The notes below the pieces were generated by a model. It worked only from the letters and a program-made list of their open reading frames with translations, did no database searches and was not told the origin of the DNA. A program made the translations under genes and the position numbers. Positions 1-7,753 of a DNA stretch of 64,000 bases are shown piece after piece. Origin of the DNA: an uncultured Lachnospiraceae bacterium (GTDB lineage: Bacteria; Bacillota; Clostridia; Lachnospirales; Lachnospiraceae); NCBI GenBank assembly GCA_947591245.1, contig CANQCY010000003.1, forward strand, positions 54,840-118,839. The letters run 5' to 3'. The stretch's first letter is position 1; the number at the start of each line of letters is the position of its first letter.

Positions 1-512
1 GCGCTCATCTCCATTCTCAGGCGAATCGTAATCCATGCCGTAAAAGACGCCGTATACACAGATAGCACGTGCAGCACAAGCGCCATCACATCATCCGAAT
101 TGGCAAGAGGAATCGTTTTTACAATAAATCCGTGGTATATAAATAAGAAATTGGAGACAACCATCCCGAGGTCGACGATGCGGGTACTGCTGAATATGCT
201 CAGAAGAATGATCAGACCAGCCATAACGGGAATGATCGAGATAAAATTGTTCGTGTGAAGGGCAAAAATGACGAAATTCATCCACGACATGACAGAAATA
301 AAAACAGAACGGTCATCATAACTGCGAAACCGCTTGACGCACATTATCCAGCTGGCCGCTATGGACATGAAAATCAGCTCTTTTACATAAACGCTCCACC
401 CCGACAGCTGCGCTGTAATAAGCAGGGCGACAGCATAACAGGTAAATACGATCATCACAGTGATTTCCAGTTTTTTTTGCGTTTTTTCATCGTTATAATA
501 TTTGTCTTCCAA
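1..512 (-). CDS. Polytopic membrane protein, N-terminal part (runs off window)
   Basis: The reading frame continues past the window start, and about 170 residues are visible. It was not given as a usable ORF in the track. It begins at a TTG with an in-frame TAA three codons upstream and AAGGAAGGG before that, so TTG is the most upstream start possible. The protein starts LEDKYYNDEKTQKKLE and then has about six hydrophobic segments separated by short loops (for example MIVFTCYAVALLITAQ and MVVSNFLFIYHGFIV). This resembles the membrane sensor part of a histidine kinase or GGDEF/HD protein, but no output domain is inside the window. It lies 46 bp downstream of the HD-GYP response regulator on the same strand, so a co-transcribed sensor for that regulator is plausible. 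Function is not established. Confidence 0.6.
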   Translation of the reverse strand, partial: MEDKYYNDEKTQKKLEITVMIVFTCYAVALLITAQLSGWSVYVKELIFMSIAASWIMCVKRFRSYDDRSVFISVMSWMNFVIFALHTNNFISIIPVMAGLIILLSIFSSTRIVDLGMVVSNFLFIYHGFIVKTIPLANSDDVMALVLHVLSVYTASFTAWITIRLRMEMS

Positions 513-558
513 TGTGAATTACCGTCCCTTCCTTAAAAATAAGCATCCGGCGCAGCAT

Positions 559-1626
559 CTATTCCAGATTTAATTTCTCTTTCATTTGCGGAATCATTTC
601 CATAAACACATCGATAATAGTCGGATCAAACTGCGTTCCCCTGCCCTCCATCATAATCTGCCAAATCCGTTCAAGCGGGCGGATCGGCGGTTTATAAACA
701 CGCTCTTCATACAGGGCGTCAAATACGTCGGCCACGGACATAATCCTCGCTGCCAGCGGGATGTTTTCGCCTTCCAGTCCGGTCGGGTAACCGCTCCCAT
801 CCCAGCGCTCATGGTGATACATGGCGATATCCTGAACGATTTTTACATAATCGTCATCTTCGACGTCGCCCAGAATCATTTTGATAATCTTCCGGCTTTG
901 CGTGGTATGCGTCTTCATCGTTTCAAATTCTTCGTCCGTCAGCTTTCCCGGTTTCATAAGAACGGCGTCCGGAACCTTAATCTTTCCAACGTCATGAAGC
1001 GGCGCCGCCTTTCTTAGATCTTCGATAAAGTCCGCTGTCAGCTCATCCGGAAAAAGATGGCGCTTATACAGTTCTTCCGCGATCATTTTCACATAAATCT
1101 GGGTATTTTTGACATGCTTTCCCGTACTTCCGTCACGGCTCTCGATCAGATTCGCCATACCGATAATGACGGAGTCCTGAATACCGCTGATCCTTCTGGC
1201 ATCCTCCATCAGCATTTCCGTCTGTTCCTGAACCATTTTCTCCAAATTTCTCTGATAGCGCTGCAGCTCAATCGTCTTGCTCACGCGGCTCAAAAGCACA
1301 TCCGGTATAAACGGCTTTGCGACAAAATCCACCGCCCCCATCTGAAAGCACCGTATCTCTGTCTCCGCCTGATTGTCCGCAGTCAAAAAAATAACGGGTA
1401 TCGACGCAGTGTCCGTGTTTTGCAAAATATGCTCCATCACCTCAAAACCATCCATTTCGGGCATGTTAATATCCAGCAAAATCAAATCCGGATGATTATT
1501 TTCCAGATATTTAAGAGCAGCCATGCCGGAATTAGTAGCAGCGATACGGTAATCCGGCAAAAGAATTTTCTGCGCCAGTGTCAGATTCGTTTTGTCATCA
1601 TCCACAACTAATATAATGTTCTTCAT
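559..1626 (-). CDS. Response regulator with HD-GYP c-di-GMP phosphodiesterase domain
   Basis: 355 aa. Residues 1-120 form a receiver domain: acidic pocket VVDDD, phospho-acceptor Asp in LLDINMPEMDG, and a KPF motif near 112. A short helical linker (RNLEKMVQEQTEMLMEDARR) leads to an HD-GYP domain at about 155-345 with HDVGKIKVP and HHERWDGSGYP. HD-GYP domains of this kind usually hydrolyse cyclic di-GMP, here under control of a sensor kinase. The ORF track starts nine codons upstream; I chose the ATG preceding KNIILVVDDD because the protein family starts there and AGAGGAAG lies just before it. The next gene downstream is the truncated membrane protein, possibly its kinase. Other c-di-GMP proteins in the window are an HD-GYP protein near 31 kb and a GGDEF protein near 56 kb. 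Confidence 0.9.
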   Translation of the reverse strand: MKNIILVVDDDKTNLTLAQKILLPDYRIAATNSGMAALKYLENNHPDLILLDINMPEMDGFEVMEHILQNTDTASIPVIFLTADNQAETEIRCFQMGAVDFVAKPFIPDVLLSRVSKTIELQRYQRNLEKMVQEQTEMLMEDARRISGIQDSVIIGMANLIESRDGSTGKHVKNTQIYVKMIAEELYKRHLFPDELTADFIEDLRKAAPLHDVGKIKVPDAVLMKPGKLTDEEFETMKTHTTQSRKIIKMILGDVEDDDYVKIVQDIAMYHHERWDGSGYPTGLEGENIPLAARIMSVADVFDALYEERVYKPPIRPLERIWQIMMEGRGTQFDPTIIDVFMEMIPQMKEKLNLE

Positions 1627-1683
1627 TCGCTTCCTCTCCCGCTCGAAAATCAATGTTTACTACAAGGACGCCATATAGACAAA

Positions 1684-1738
1684 ATGATAGTGCAACCGTA
1701 CATTCACCAACAGACATCCGGTTCACTATCATTTTTTC
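1684..1738 (-). terminator. Probable rpsO terminator (long-loop dyad)
   Basis: AATGATAGTG and CACTATCATT are perfect complements about 30 nt apart, just past the rpsO stop. The minus strand ends in TTTT and the plus strand in TTTTTT, so the element could end transcripts from either side. The long loop makes this less certain than a compact terminator. Confidence 0.5.
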
Positions 1739-1764
1739 ACTGTTTTGCCGTTGCCAACACAGCC

Positions 1765-2031
1765 TTACTTTCTCAATCCAAGTTTCGCAATCAAAGCGCG
1801 GTAACCTTCAAGATCCGTTCTCTTGAGATAATCAAGAAGTCCGCGTCTTTTACCGACCATTTTCAAAAGCCCGCGGCGTGAGTGGTGGTCTTTCTTATTC
1901 TCCTTCAAATGCTCCGTAAGTACGTTGATCCTCTCTGTCAAAAGGGCAACCTGCACTTCCGGTGATCCCGTGTCATTCGGCGTCCTGCCGTATTCCTTGA
2001 TAATCTCTGCTTTCCTTTCCGTCGCAATCAT
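1765..2031 (-). CDS. rpsO: 30S ribosomal protein S15
   Basis: 88 aa, the standard S15 length. S15 binds the central domain of 16S rRNA early in 30S assembly. The sequence is typical along its whole length: [26 protein letters not shown], then [36 protein letters not shown] lies about 10 nt before the ATG. It is a single-gene unit with its own extended -10 promoter and an 89-nt leader able to form a pseudoknot, which fits the known habit of S15 of repressing its own translation. It is divergent from ktrB. Confidence 0.98.
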   Translation of the reverse strand: MIATERKAEIIKEYGRTPNDTGSPEVQVALLTERINVLTEHLKENKKDHHSRRGLLKMVGKRRGLLDYLKRTDLEGYRALIAKLGLRK

Positions 2032-2120
2032 CTTTGACGTACCTCCATAAAAATATTATAAACGCCAATCACTAAGAACCGGCCGGAGTGATCCTGGTTC
2101 TGAGCGCTGGTTCGTTTTTC
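2032..2120 (-). promoter_or_regulatory. rpsO leader with predicted H-type pseudoknot (S15 autoregulatory candidate)
   Basis: On the RNA strand, AGAACC pairs with GGTTCT. The loop between them carries GATCACT, which can pair with AGTGATT directly 3' of the first stem; the two stems interleave as in an H-type pseudoknot. A second GAACC copy just upstream can compete for the same GGTTC. The ribosome site follows about 25 nt later. Several bacterial phyla use unrelated S15-binding leaders; assignment here is from pairing only. Confidence 0.55.
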
Positions 2121-2126
2121 ATAACT

Positions 2127-2155
2127 ATATTATCATAAAAAGCCTGTAATGTAAA
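2127..2155 (-). promoter_or_regulatory. rpsO promoter
   Basis: TTTACA, 17-nt spacer, TAATAT, with an extended -10 TG one base upstream of the -10 hexamer. The predicted start is near 2120, giving an 89-nt leader before rpsO. Confidence 0.7.
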
Positions 2156-2213
2156 GAATTTATTTTTATCGCTTCGGATTGCATCAAATTCAATCGGCCG
2201 CCCGAAAAAAGGA

Positions 2214-2242
2214 TTGATTTTGAACAACGTTTCATGTATCAT
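2214..2242 (+). promoter_or_regulatory. ktrBA promoter
   Basis: TTGATT, 17-nt spacer, TATCAT, ending about 33 nt before the ktrB start codon. A GCAGGAGG ribosome site follows. Confidence 0.55.
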
Positions 2243-2274
2243 AATAGAAAAAAGCAGGAGGTCGCACATCGGAT

Positions 2275-3618
2275 ATGCTATACAAATGGCTATATAAAAT
2301 CAGCCCCACCAGAATCATCGCGCTCAGCTTTATCGCAGTTATACTGACCGGAACCATCCTGCTCTCTCTTCCGGCAGCGTCCCGGACAGGACAATGGACA
2401 AGTCCGCTTGACGCGCTGTTTACTTCGACGAGCGCCACATGCGTGACCGGATTAATTGTTGCCGATACGTTTACAAAGTGGTCTCTTTTCGGACAGCTTG
2501 TCATTCTTACCATGATACAGATCGGCGGAATCGGGCTGATGACTGTCATCTCCATGGTATTTATCCTTCTGAAAAGAAAACTCAATATGCAGGAACGAAA
2601 AGTCCTGATGCAGGCAGCGGGAAATATTCAGGTGGGCGGCATGGTGAGGCTGATCCAACGGATTTTCGCGGGAACGGCTATCATTGAAGGCATGGGGGCA
2701 GCTCTGCTCTCCATCCGATTCATTCCGAAACTCGGGTGGGCGGAAGGGATCTATTATGCTATTTTCCACTCCATCTCCGCTTTTTGCAATGCCGGTTTTG
2801 ACCTGATGGGACAGTTTCATGCCTTTTCCTCATTTACGGACTGGCAGGACGACTGGCTCGTCAACCTCACTCTGGCGTCGCTTATTATCATTGGAGGGAT
2901 CGGTTTCCTCGTATGGGAAGATATTTTAAAAAACAAATTCAAATTCTCTCGTTATACCCTGCATTCCAAACTCATACTAATCGCAGCAGGCATTCTTCTG
3001 ATAGCGGGCGCTGCCGGGTACTTTATCTTTGAATCCAGTTACACGATGAAAGGCGATGGCATCGCAGAACGGCTTTTGAAATCATTTTTCGCATCCGCTA
3101 CGATGCGGACGGCAGGGTTCAATACGATTGATTACAGCCGAATGTCCCCCTCTTCCATTCTCCTGTCCGACGTCCTTATGCTGATCGGCGGCAGCCCGGG
3201 GTCTACGGCAGGCGGGATTAAGACAACGACGATCACGGTCATATTCATTGCCATGGCGTCCATGGCCCACGGCAATTCCGACATCACCATTTTCAGAAAA
3301 CGCCTGGGAAAAGACCTTGTCAAACAGGCAGCAGTCATCCTTGTCGTATATCTGACTTACATTATGCTGGGTACGATGCTCATCTGCCATCTTGAGGGCA
3401 TCGATCTGTCCACTGTAGTATTTGAAGTAACTTCCGCCGTCTGCACTGTCGGCGTGACAATGGGCATCACCCCCGCCCTCGGCACGGTATCCCGCATTTT
3501 ACTTATCGTACTGATGTACAGCGGGCGCATCGGCGGATTTTCGCTAATGCTTGTATTTGGTGAATTAGATAAAAAAACGCCGTTAAAAAGACCAAAGGAA
3601 AAAATATTAATCGGCTGA
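2275..3618 (+). CDS. ktrB: KtrB/TrkH-type potassium-transporting subunit
   Basis: 447 aa, the usual KtrB length. It is the ion-conducting membrane subunit of a Ktr (Na-dependent) potassium uptake system. Four repeated membrane-pore-membrane units are visible with selectivity-filter sequences near TSATCVTG, ISAFCNAGF, ATMRTAGFNT and TSAVCTVG. LLIGGSPGSTAGGIKTTT, the gating-loop region typical of TrkH/KtrB, lies near residue 310. GCAGGAGG precedes the ATG with a rather long 13-nt gap. The regulatory subunit gene ktrA follows after a very short gap, so the two form one operon from the promoter at 2214. Confidence 0.95.
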   Translation: MLYKWLYKISPTRIIALSFIAVILTGTILLSLPAASRTGQWTSPLDALFTSTSATCVTGLIVADTFTKWSLFGQLVILTMIQIGGIGLMTVISMVFILLKRKLNMQERKVLMQAAGNIQVGGMVRLIQRIFAGTAIIEGMGAALLSIRFIPKLGWAEGIYYAIFHSISAFCNAGFDLMGQFHAFSSFTDWQDDWLVNLTLASLIIIGGIGFLVWEDILKNKFKFSRYTLHSKLILIAAGILLIAGAAGYFIFESSYTMKGDGIAERLLKSFFASATMRTAGFNTIDYSRMSPSSILLSDVLMLIGGSPGSTAGGIKTTTITVIFIAMASMAHGNSDITIFRKRLGKDLVKQAAVILVVYLTYIMLGTMLICHLEGIDLSTVVFEVTSAVCTVGVTMGITPALGTVSRILLIVLMYSGRIGGFSLMLVFGELDKKTPLKRPKEKILIG

Positions 3619-3634
3619 TATTGTGGAGGTAAAT

Positions 3635-4291
3635 ATGAAATCTATTTTAGTCGTCGGCATGGGTACTCTCGGGAGATGCCTTGCCCAGAAAATGCAGGAA
3701 TTAGGTAACGATGTAATGATTATTGACAAAGACGAAGATCTCATTCAGGAACTGTCGTCGGTTTTTGACGATGCGGTTGCCGGAGACTGCACCAATCCGG
3801 ACGTCTTAAAGAGCATCGGCGTAAACAATTTTGATATTTGTTTTGTCGCAATCGGGGAAAATTTCTACTCGTCACTGGAAATCACTTCCCTTTTAAAGGA
3901 ATTAGGGGCCGCTTACGTCGTATCCAAAGCAAAACAGGCGAGGCAGGCGGATTTTCTGAAAAAGATCGGAGCGGATGAAGTCTTTTTCCCAGAACGGGAA
4001 ATCGCTGAAAAACTGGCAATCCGTTATAATGCCACCAATATTTTTGACTATATCGAGCTGACCTCAGACTGTTCTATTTTTGAAATACCGATTATTCCGG
4101 AGTGGGTAGGCAAATCCATTATAGAAATTAATGTCCGTCAGAAATATAATGTCAATATTATCGCCATAAAAAGCGGACAAAGCATAGATCCCTTGCCCGG
4201 AGGCGATTACCGCTTTCAAAATGACGACCATATCGTAGTGATCGGGAAGTCAAAAGACGTTTTCGAATTATCTGCTAAGACCATAAGGTAA
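3635..4291 (+). CDS. ktrA: KtrA/TrkA-type potassium uptake regulatory subunit (RCK)
   Basis: 218 aa. The N-terminal Rossmann RCK_N domain has VVGMGTLG and the acidic IIDKDE that ends the second strand of the nucleotide fold; the C-terminal part (about residues 135-218) is an RCK_C domain (WVGKSIIEINVR, DHIVVIGKSKDV). It forms the cytoplasmic ring that gates KtrB in response to ATP/ADP; RCK_C domains of the Ktr family often also bind cyclic di-AMP. The track ORF starts at an upstream GTG; I use the ATG that has GGAGG five bases before it. It is translated from the ktrB transcript and followed by a strong terminator. Confidence 0.94.
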   Translation: MKSILVVGMGTLGRCLAQKMQELGNDVMIIDKDEDLIQELSSVFDDAVAGDCTNPDVLKSIGVNNFDICFVAIGENFYSSLEITSLLKELGAAYVVSKAKQARQADFLKKIGADEVFFPEREIAEKLAIRYNATNIFDYIELTSDCSIFEIPIIPEWVGKSIIEINVRQKYNVNIIAIKSGQSIDPLPGGDYRFQNDDHIVVIGKSKDVFELSAKTIR

Positions 4292-4311
4292 AAAGGCGCC
4301 CGCGGCGCTTT

Positions 4312-4346
4312 AAATCCCCCGAAATCATAGAGCTTTCGGGGGATTT
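4312..4346. terminator. Bidirectional terminator between ktrA and the ABC permease
   Basis: AAATCCCCCGAAA and TTTCGGGGGATTT form a perfect 13-bp stem with a 9-nt loop. It lies between convergent genes and A/T runs on both sides suit either direction. Confidence 0.85.
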
Positions 4347-4353
4347 CGCTTTC

Positions 4354-5499
4354 TCACGCGCTTCTTTTCATTCTCAGGCATGCCAGTCCGGCACAGATGA
4401 CGGCAATTCCGAACAATAGATCGATTCCCATAAATCCCATAACCGGCGCCACGGAGTCGCCGGAGGCGTACCCGTCGATCCACTCGCATGCCCTGACATA
4501 CCAATAGGATGGGATAAAGTGCGCGGCACAAACGATCCCGTCCCCCATCAGCCGCAGCGGGACAAACACGCCGCCAAGGAAGCTGAATCCCAGACCGACG
4601 ACGTTTGCGGTCATGGAAATAATATTCTGGTTCGCCGCCAGTTGCCCGATCAAAAATGTAATTCCGAGCGCAGTCACAAGAAAACAGATTTCATTGGCGG
4701 CAAATAACAGTCCCCGCATCGAAAAAACGTCCAGACGCAATGCCGTCAAAAGCAGGCTGTGCAGTACGACGAGCCCGAGACCCGCCGTAACCATGCCGCC
4801 ATACAATTCGAGGTTCATTTTCCCCATCGGATATGGCGAGCTCTGAATCCTGTCCCTGACGTCTTTTTGGCGAAACACGATAAGAATCGGCCCGATTGCT
4901 CCAATGCAGATGGCAAGATAAATGTACGGCAGCAGCTGGTAATAGTAATACTCTTTTGAATGCGCGCCGCCGCTCCGGCTGTCAGCCAGCGTAACATCAA
5001 CTTCTTTTTCCAGAGCGCTCTCCGTTTTCTCCACCGCCTCAGTCTCGGAAAATCCGCCAGCGGTATAACTGCGAAAAATCCTCACATAACCGTTCGCCTG
5101 ATTTTCAAACAGCTCGCCGTATACCGTTCCCGGCACGGCTGTGATTTCCAGCAGCCGCACGTCCCTTCCATCCCGAACCGCCTCGCCGAATCCCTTTTTA
5201 ATGCGGATGGCGCAAGTGAGGTTTCGTTCATAAATTTCATCCTGTATCAGCTCCGGGTCATCCTCCATCTCTTTTTTTTCGTTGCCCTTTGACAGATATT
5301 CGATTATGCTCCCGCTCACCACGGAATTATCTTCATCAAATACAGCGAAACTGCACGATGAAGCTTCAAACATAGCTTCGTCGGGATCCTTGCCCTGTGA
5401 TGAAATAAGCGTGGAAATGGTCATAAAAATGGCAAGATACATGATTACCGTACCCTTCCGTTTGTTTAATATCCGAAAAAAGCTTTTATAAACTTGCAT
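4354..5499 (-). CDS. ABC-2 type exporter permease, second subunit
   Basis: 381 aa. One membrane helix at the N-terminus (about 18-36) is followed by a roughly 170-residue extracytoplasmic domain, then about five helices from residue 190 on (YIYLAICIGAIGPILIVF, GLVVLHSLLLTALRL, GLGFSFLGGVFVPLRLMG, final helix near 350). This is the ABC2_membrane_3 topology found in LnrM/LnrN-like exporters. It overlaps the 3' end of the first permease gene by 14 nt, so the two are translationally coupled and probably form a heterodimer with the ATPase encoded upstream. The substrate cannot be read from the sequence; an amphiphilic antibiotic or lipid-like compound would fit the family. Confidence 0.85.
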   Translation of the reverse strand: MQVYKSFFRILNKRKGTVIMYLAIFMTISTLISSQGKDPDEAMFEASSCSFAVFDEDNSVVSGSIIEYLSKGNEKKEMEDDPELIQDEIYERNLTCAIRIKKGFGEAVRDGRDVRLLEITAVPGTVYGELFENQANGYVRIFRSYTAGGFSETEAVEKTESALEKEVDVTLADSRSGGAHSKEYYYYQLLPYIYLAICIGAIGPILIVFRQKDVRDRIQSSPYPMGKMNLELYGGMVTAGLGLVVLHSLLLTALRLDVFSMRGLLFAANEICFLVTALGITFLIGQLAANQNIISMTANVVGLGFSFLGGVFVPLRLMGDGIVCAAHFIPSYWYVRACEWIDGYASGDSVAPVMGFMGIDLLFGIAVICAGLACLRMKRSA

Positions 5500-6610
5500 A
5501 CTTGCTCCTCCTTACCATCAGAAAGCTCACAACTGCCAGAACAAGCGTCATCGCCGCCAGTATCGTCATATTTTCCATAAAACGGTCATATGTGCCGTAC
5601 ACATTCAGCGCATAAAAAGAATCACAGATCAGCGCCGCCGGATTGACGTCGTTGGCGATCGGAATATGCCGTTCAATCCAGTTCCGGATGCCCGAAACCA
5701 TCAGATCGCTGCATGCGCTGAAAAACAGGCTTACGCCGACCAGCATACTGATCTTTACGCCCTGACTGACCCTTGGCAGCGAACCGGCCAGCACGCCGAT
5801 GATCGTCCCCAGACTGCTTCCAAGCAGTAAAAGCAGAAGCATAGCGGCATATTTATCTCCCACGTTGATTTTAAGAACAAATTTCATGTACGCAAGCAGC
5901 AGGCTGACAATGATAAACTGCAGGCATTCACTGACAAGAAATTCAGTTATAATAATGGCCATCTTCCGCGTCGGCGTAACTCCCCTTCTCTGTCCAAGGG
6001 CGCATACGTCAGCTTGCACCTTGCAGACACGGTCACAGCTGGCGAACGACCCGAACAGGCAGGTCATGGCAAATATTGCGTAAAAATAACTGACTACGTT
6101 GTCCTGATTGCCGGAACCGCATGATTTCCGTATGCAACACTGAACCTCATCGTTCAAGCTGTCCGCCGCCTGCCGCATATGTTCCGGATGCTCGGCCGCA
6201 ACATCGCTGACCGCTATCCCGTTTTGCTGAACCTGCTGTAATATCATCTTCAAAATGGTCTCATCCATGCCGTTCTCCTTTACTTTCAAATGCATGTCTG
6301 CGCCATAAACAATCCCTTTCACCGTCCCGTCCGCCAGAAGGCGTTCAGCCTCATCCTCTTCTACCCAGTACGCCTGAATGACCTGTTCCCCACCCTCTTC
6401 CGACAATGCCGAAAATACCTGTTTCATTACAGAGCTCTCTGACACAATCGCTGTCGGAATGGCATGAAACTTTTCCGTGGCCTCAAAAATATCGCCAAAG
6501 GCAAGGTACATAAATGTAGACAGGGCAAATGGAAAAATAAAGCTCCAAAATATAATTTCTTTCGTCCTGACGACAGACTTTACCCCATACCTAAACAAAT
6601 GCCCGAACAT
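5486..6610 (-). CDS. ABC-2 type exporter permease, first subunit
   Basis: 374 aa. The N-terminal helix (IIFWSFIFPFALSTFMYLAF) is followed by an extracytoplasmic domain to about residue 165 and five or six C-terminal helices (VVSYFYAIFAMTCLFGSFA, FIIVSLLLAYMKFVL, AAMLLLLLLGSSLGTIIGVL, MTLVLAVVSFLMV). The fold matches its downstream partner. GAAGGGGGA precedes the ATG, and the gene starts 13 bp after the ATPase stop. Together with the ATPase and second permease it should form one exporter regulated by the adjacent two-component system. Confidence 0.85.
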   Translation of the reverse strand: MFGHLFRYGVKSVVRTKEIIFWSFIFPFALSTFMYLAFGDIFEATEKFHAIPTAIVSESSVMKQVFSALSEEGGEQVIQAYWVEEDEAERLLADGTVKGIVYGADMHLKVKENGMDETILKMILQQVQQNGIAVSDVAAEHPEHMRQAADSLNDEVQCCIRKSCGSGNQDNVVSYFYAIFAMTCLFGSFASCDRVCKVQADVCALGQRRGVTPTRKMAIIITEFLVSECLQFIIVSLLLAYMKFVLKINVGDKYAAMLLLLLLGSSLGTIIGVLAGSLPRVSQGVKISMLVGVSLFFSACSDLMVSGIRNWIERHIPIANDVNPAALICDSFYALNVYGTYDRFMENMTILAAMTLVLAVVSFLMVRRSKYASL

Positions 6611-6623
6611 ACAAATCCCCCTT

Positions 6624-7562
6624 CTAATCCCGCAGCCCTTTTCCGGTAATTTCCAGAAACACGTCGTTGAGCGTTGGCATTTCCGTATAGACGGCGCCGT
6701 ATGCGATGTTATTTTCGTTCATAAAATGGAGTACGCTGATGAGATTCTGCGTTCCCCCGCTGAAGTATATTTTCAGCTGCCCGTCTTCGTATGCCGCCTT
6801 ATAGACATGCGGGATTTCACGCAACCTTTCGATCTGTTCCTCCGGGCAATCCAACACTTCAAGCGTGACCGTTTCCGTATTTTTAATCATCCTCTTCAGC
6901 TCTTCTTTTGTTCCGACCGCAATAATTTTTCCCTTGTCCATAATCGCGATTCGGGTACAGATCTGCTCTACCTCTTCCATGTAATGCGAGGTATAAATAA
7001 TTGTCGCCCCCTGGCCTCTAAGCTCGACAATGCCCTCCAGAATCCGGTTTCTGCTCTGAGGGTCGACTGCCACAGTCGGCTCGTCAAAAAAAATCAATTT
7101 GGGCTTATGGGCAATACCGCAAGCGATATTGAGCCGCCGAAGCAGACCGCCGGACAGTTTTTTCGGATAAAATTTGCGGAATTCCTCCAGCCTTACGAAT
7201 GCAATCGCTTCTTCTACATATTTTTTCCGGAGTTCTTTATCCCTGATATAGAGTCCGCAGAAATAATCAATATTTTCATATACGGTAAGTTCGTCGAAAA
7301 CGGCGACGTTCTGCAGAACCACGCCGATATCCTTTTTAATATCATACGAATCCGGTTTCATTTCCTTTCCGAACACGCATATGCTTCCTTTGTCATATTT
7401 TAACAGCGACAGGATGCAGTTGATCGTCGTCGTTTTTCCAGAGCCATTCGGCCCAAGAAGCCCGAATATCTCCCCTTCCTCAATCTCCAGATTGAAGTGG
7501 TCGAGGGCGACAAGCTCTTTGTACCGCTTCACAAGATTTTTTACTTCTATCACCGCTCCCAT
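6624..7562 (-). CDS. ABC transporter ATP-binding protein
   Basis: 312 aa. Walker A GPNGSGKTTT, Q-loop VVLQN, signature LSGGLLRR (in place of LSGGQ), Walker B LIFFDEPTVAVDP and an H-loop in IYTSHYMEEVE. The C-terminal ~80 residues are the accessory domain common to drug-exporting ABC ATPases. The track ORF begins 40 codons upstream; the chosen ATG has GGAGG five bases before it and starts MGAVIEVKNLVKRY as expected for the family. It is the first gene of a three-gene exporter operon, divergent from a histidine kinase. Layout ATPase-permease-permease beside NarL-type kinase and regulator is like Bacillus LnrLMN/LnrJK. Confidence 0.93.
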   Translation of the reverse strand: MGAVIEVKNLVKRYKELVALDHFNLEIEEGEIFGLLGPNGSGKTTTINCILSLLKYDKGSICVFGKEMKPDSYDIKKDIGVVLQNVAVFDELTVYENIDYFCGLYIRDKELRKKYVEEAIAFVRLEEFRKFYPKKLSGGLLRRLNIACGIAHKPKLIFFDEPTVAVDPQSRNRILEGIVELRGQGATIIYTSHYMEEVEQICTRIAIMDKGKIIAVGTKEELKRMIKNTETVTLEVLDCPEEQIERLREIPHVYKAAYEDGQLKIYFSGGTQNLISVLHFMNENNIAYGAVYTEMPTLNDVFLEITGKGLRD

Positions 7563-7659
7563 AATTTCCTCCGTTCCGGAGCATCCGCTCCACTTTGAAT
7601 TCGTATTCATGATATCAAATCCCCGTCGGATTGAACAGTGAAAATACTCACGGATTTTC

Positions 7660-7673
7660 ATGACATTTGTCAT
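7660..7673. promoter_or_regulatory. 14-bp palindrome, probable response-regulator operator
   Basis: ATGACATTTGTCAT is a perfect inverted repeat (ATGACA/TGTCAT) just upstream of the -35 of the kinase-regulator promoter, with a third TGTCAT half-site overlapping that -35. Its position between divergent exporter and two-component genes suits binding by the NarL-type regulator. No binding evidence. Confidence 0.5.
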
Positions 7674-7675
7674 TC

Positions 7676-7704
7676 TTGTCATTTAAGCCAGAATGGGATA
7701 TACT
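7676..7704 (+). promoter_or_regulatory. Promoter of the two-component system genes
   Basis: TTGTCA, 17-nt spacer, TATACT, about 50 nt before the kinase start codon. The adjacent palindrome sits two bases upstream of the -35, a common place for an activator. Confidence 0.65.
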
Positions 7705-7753
7705 TGTCTAAAGGATTGCACGGAAAAATTCTTTTGGAAAAGGAGGACGGCAG

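Noticed and set aside
255-536. Plus-strand ORF of 93 aa at the left edge
   Set aside because: Antisense to the membrane-protein frame, which has consistent hydrophobic helices and a ribosome site.
6477-7403. Plus-strand ORF (308 aa) over the ABC genes
   Set aside because: Antisense to the clearly coding ATPase and permease genes with no recognisable protein.
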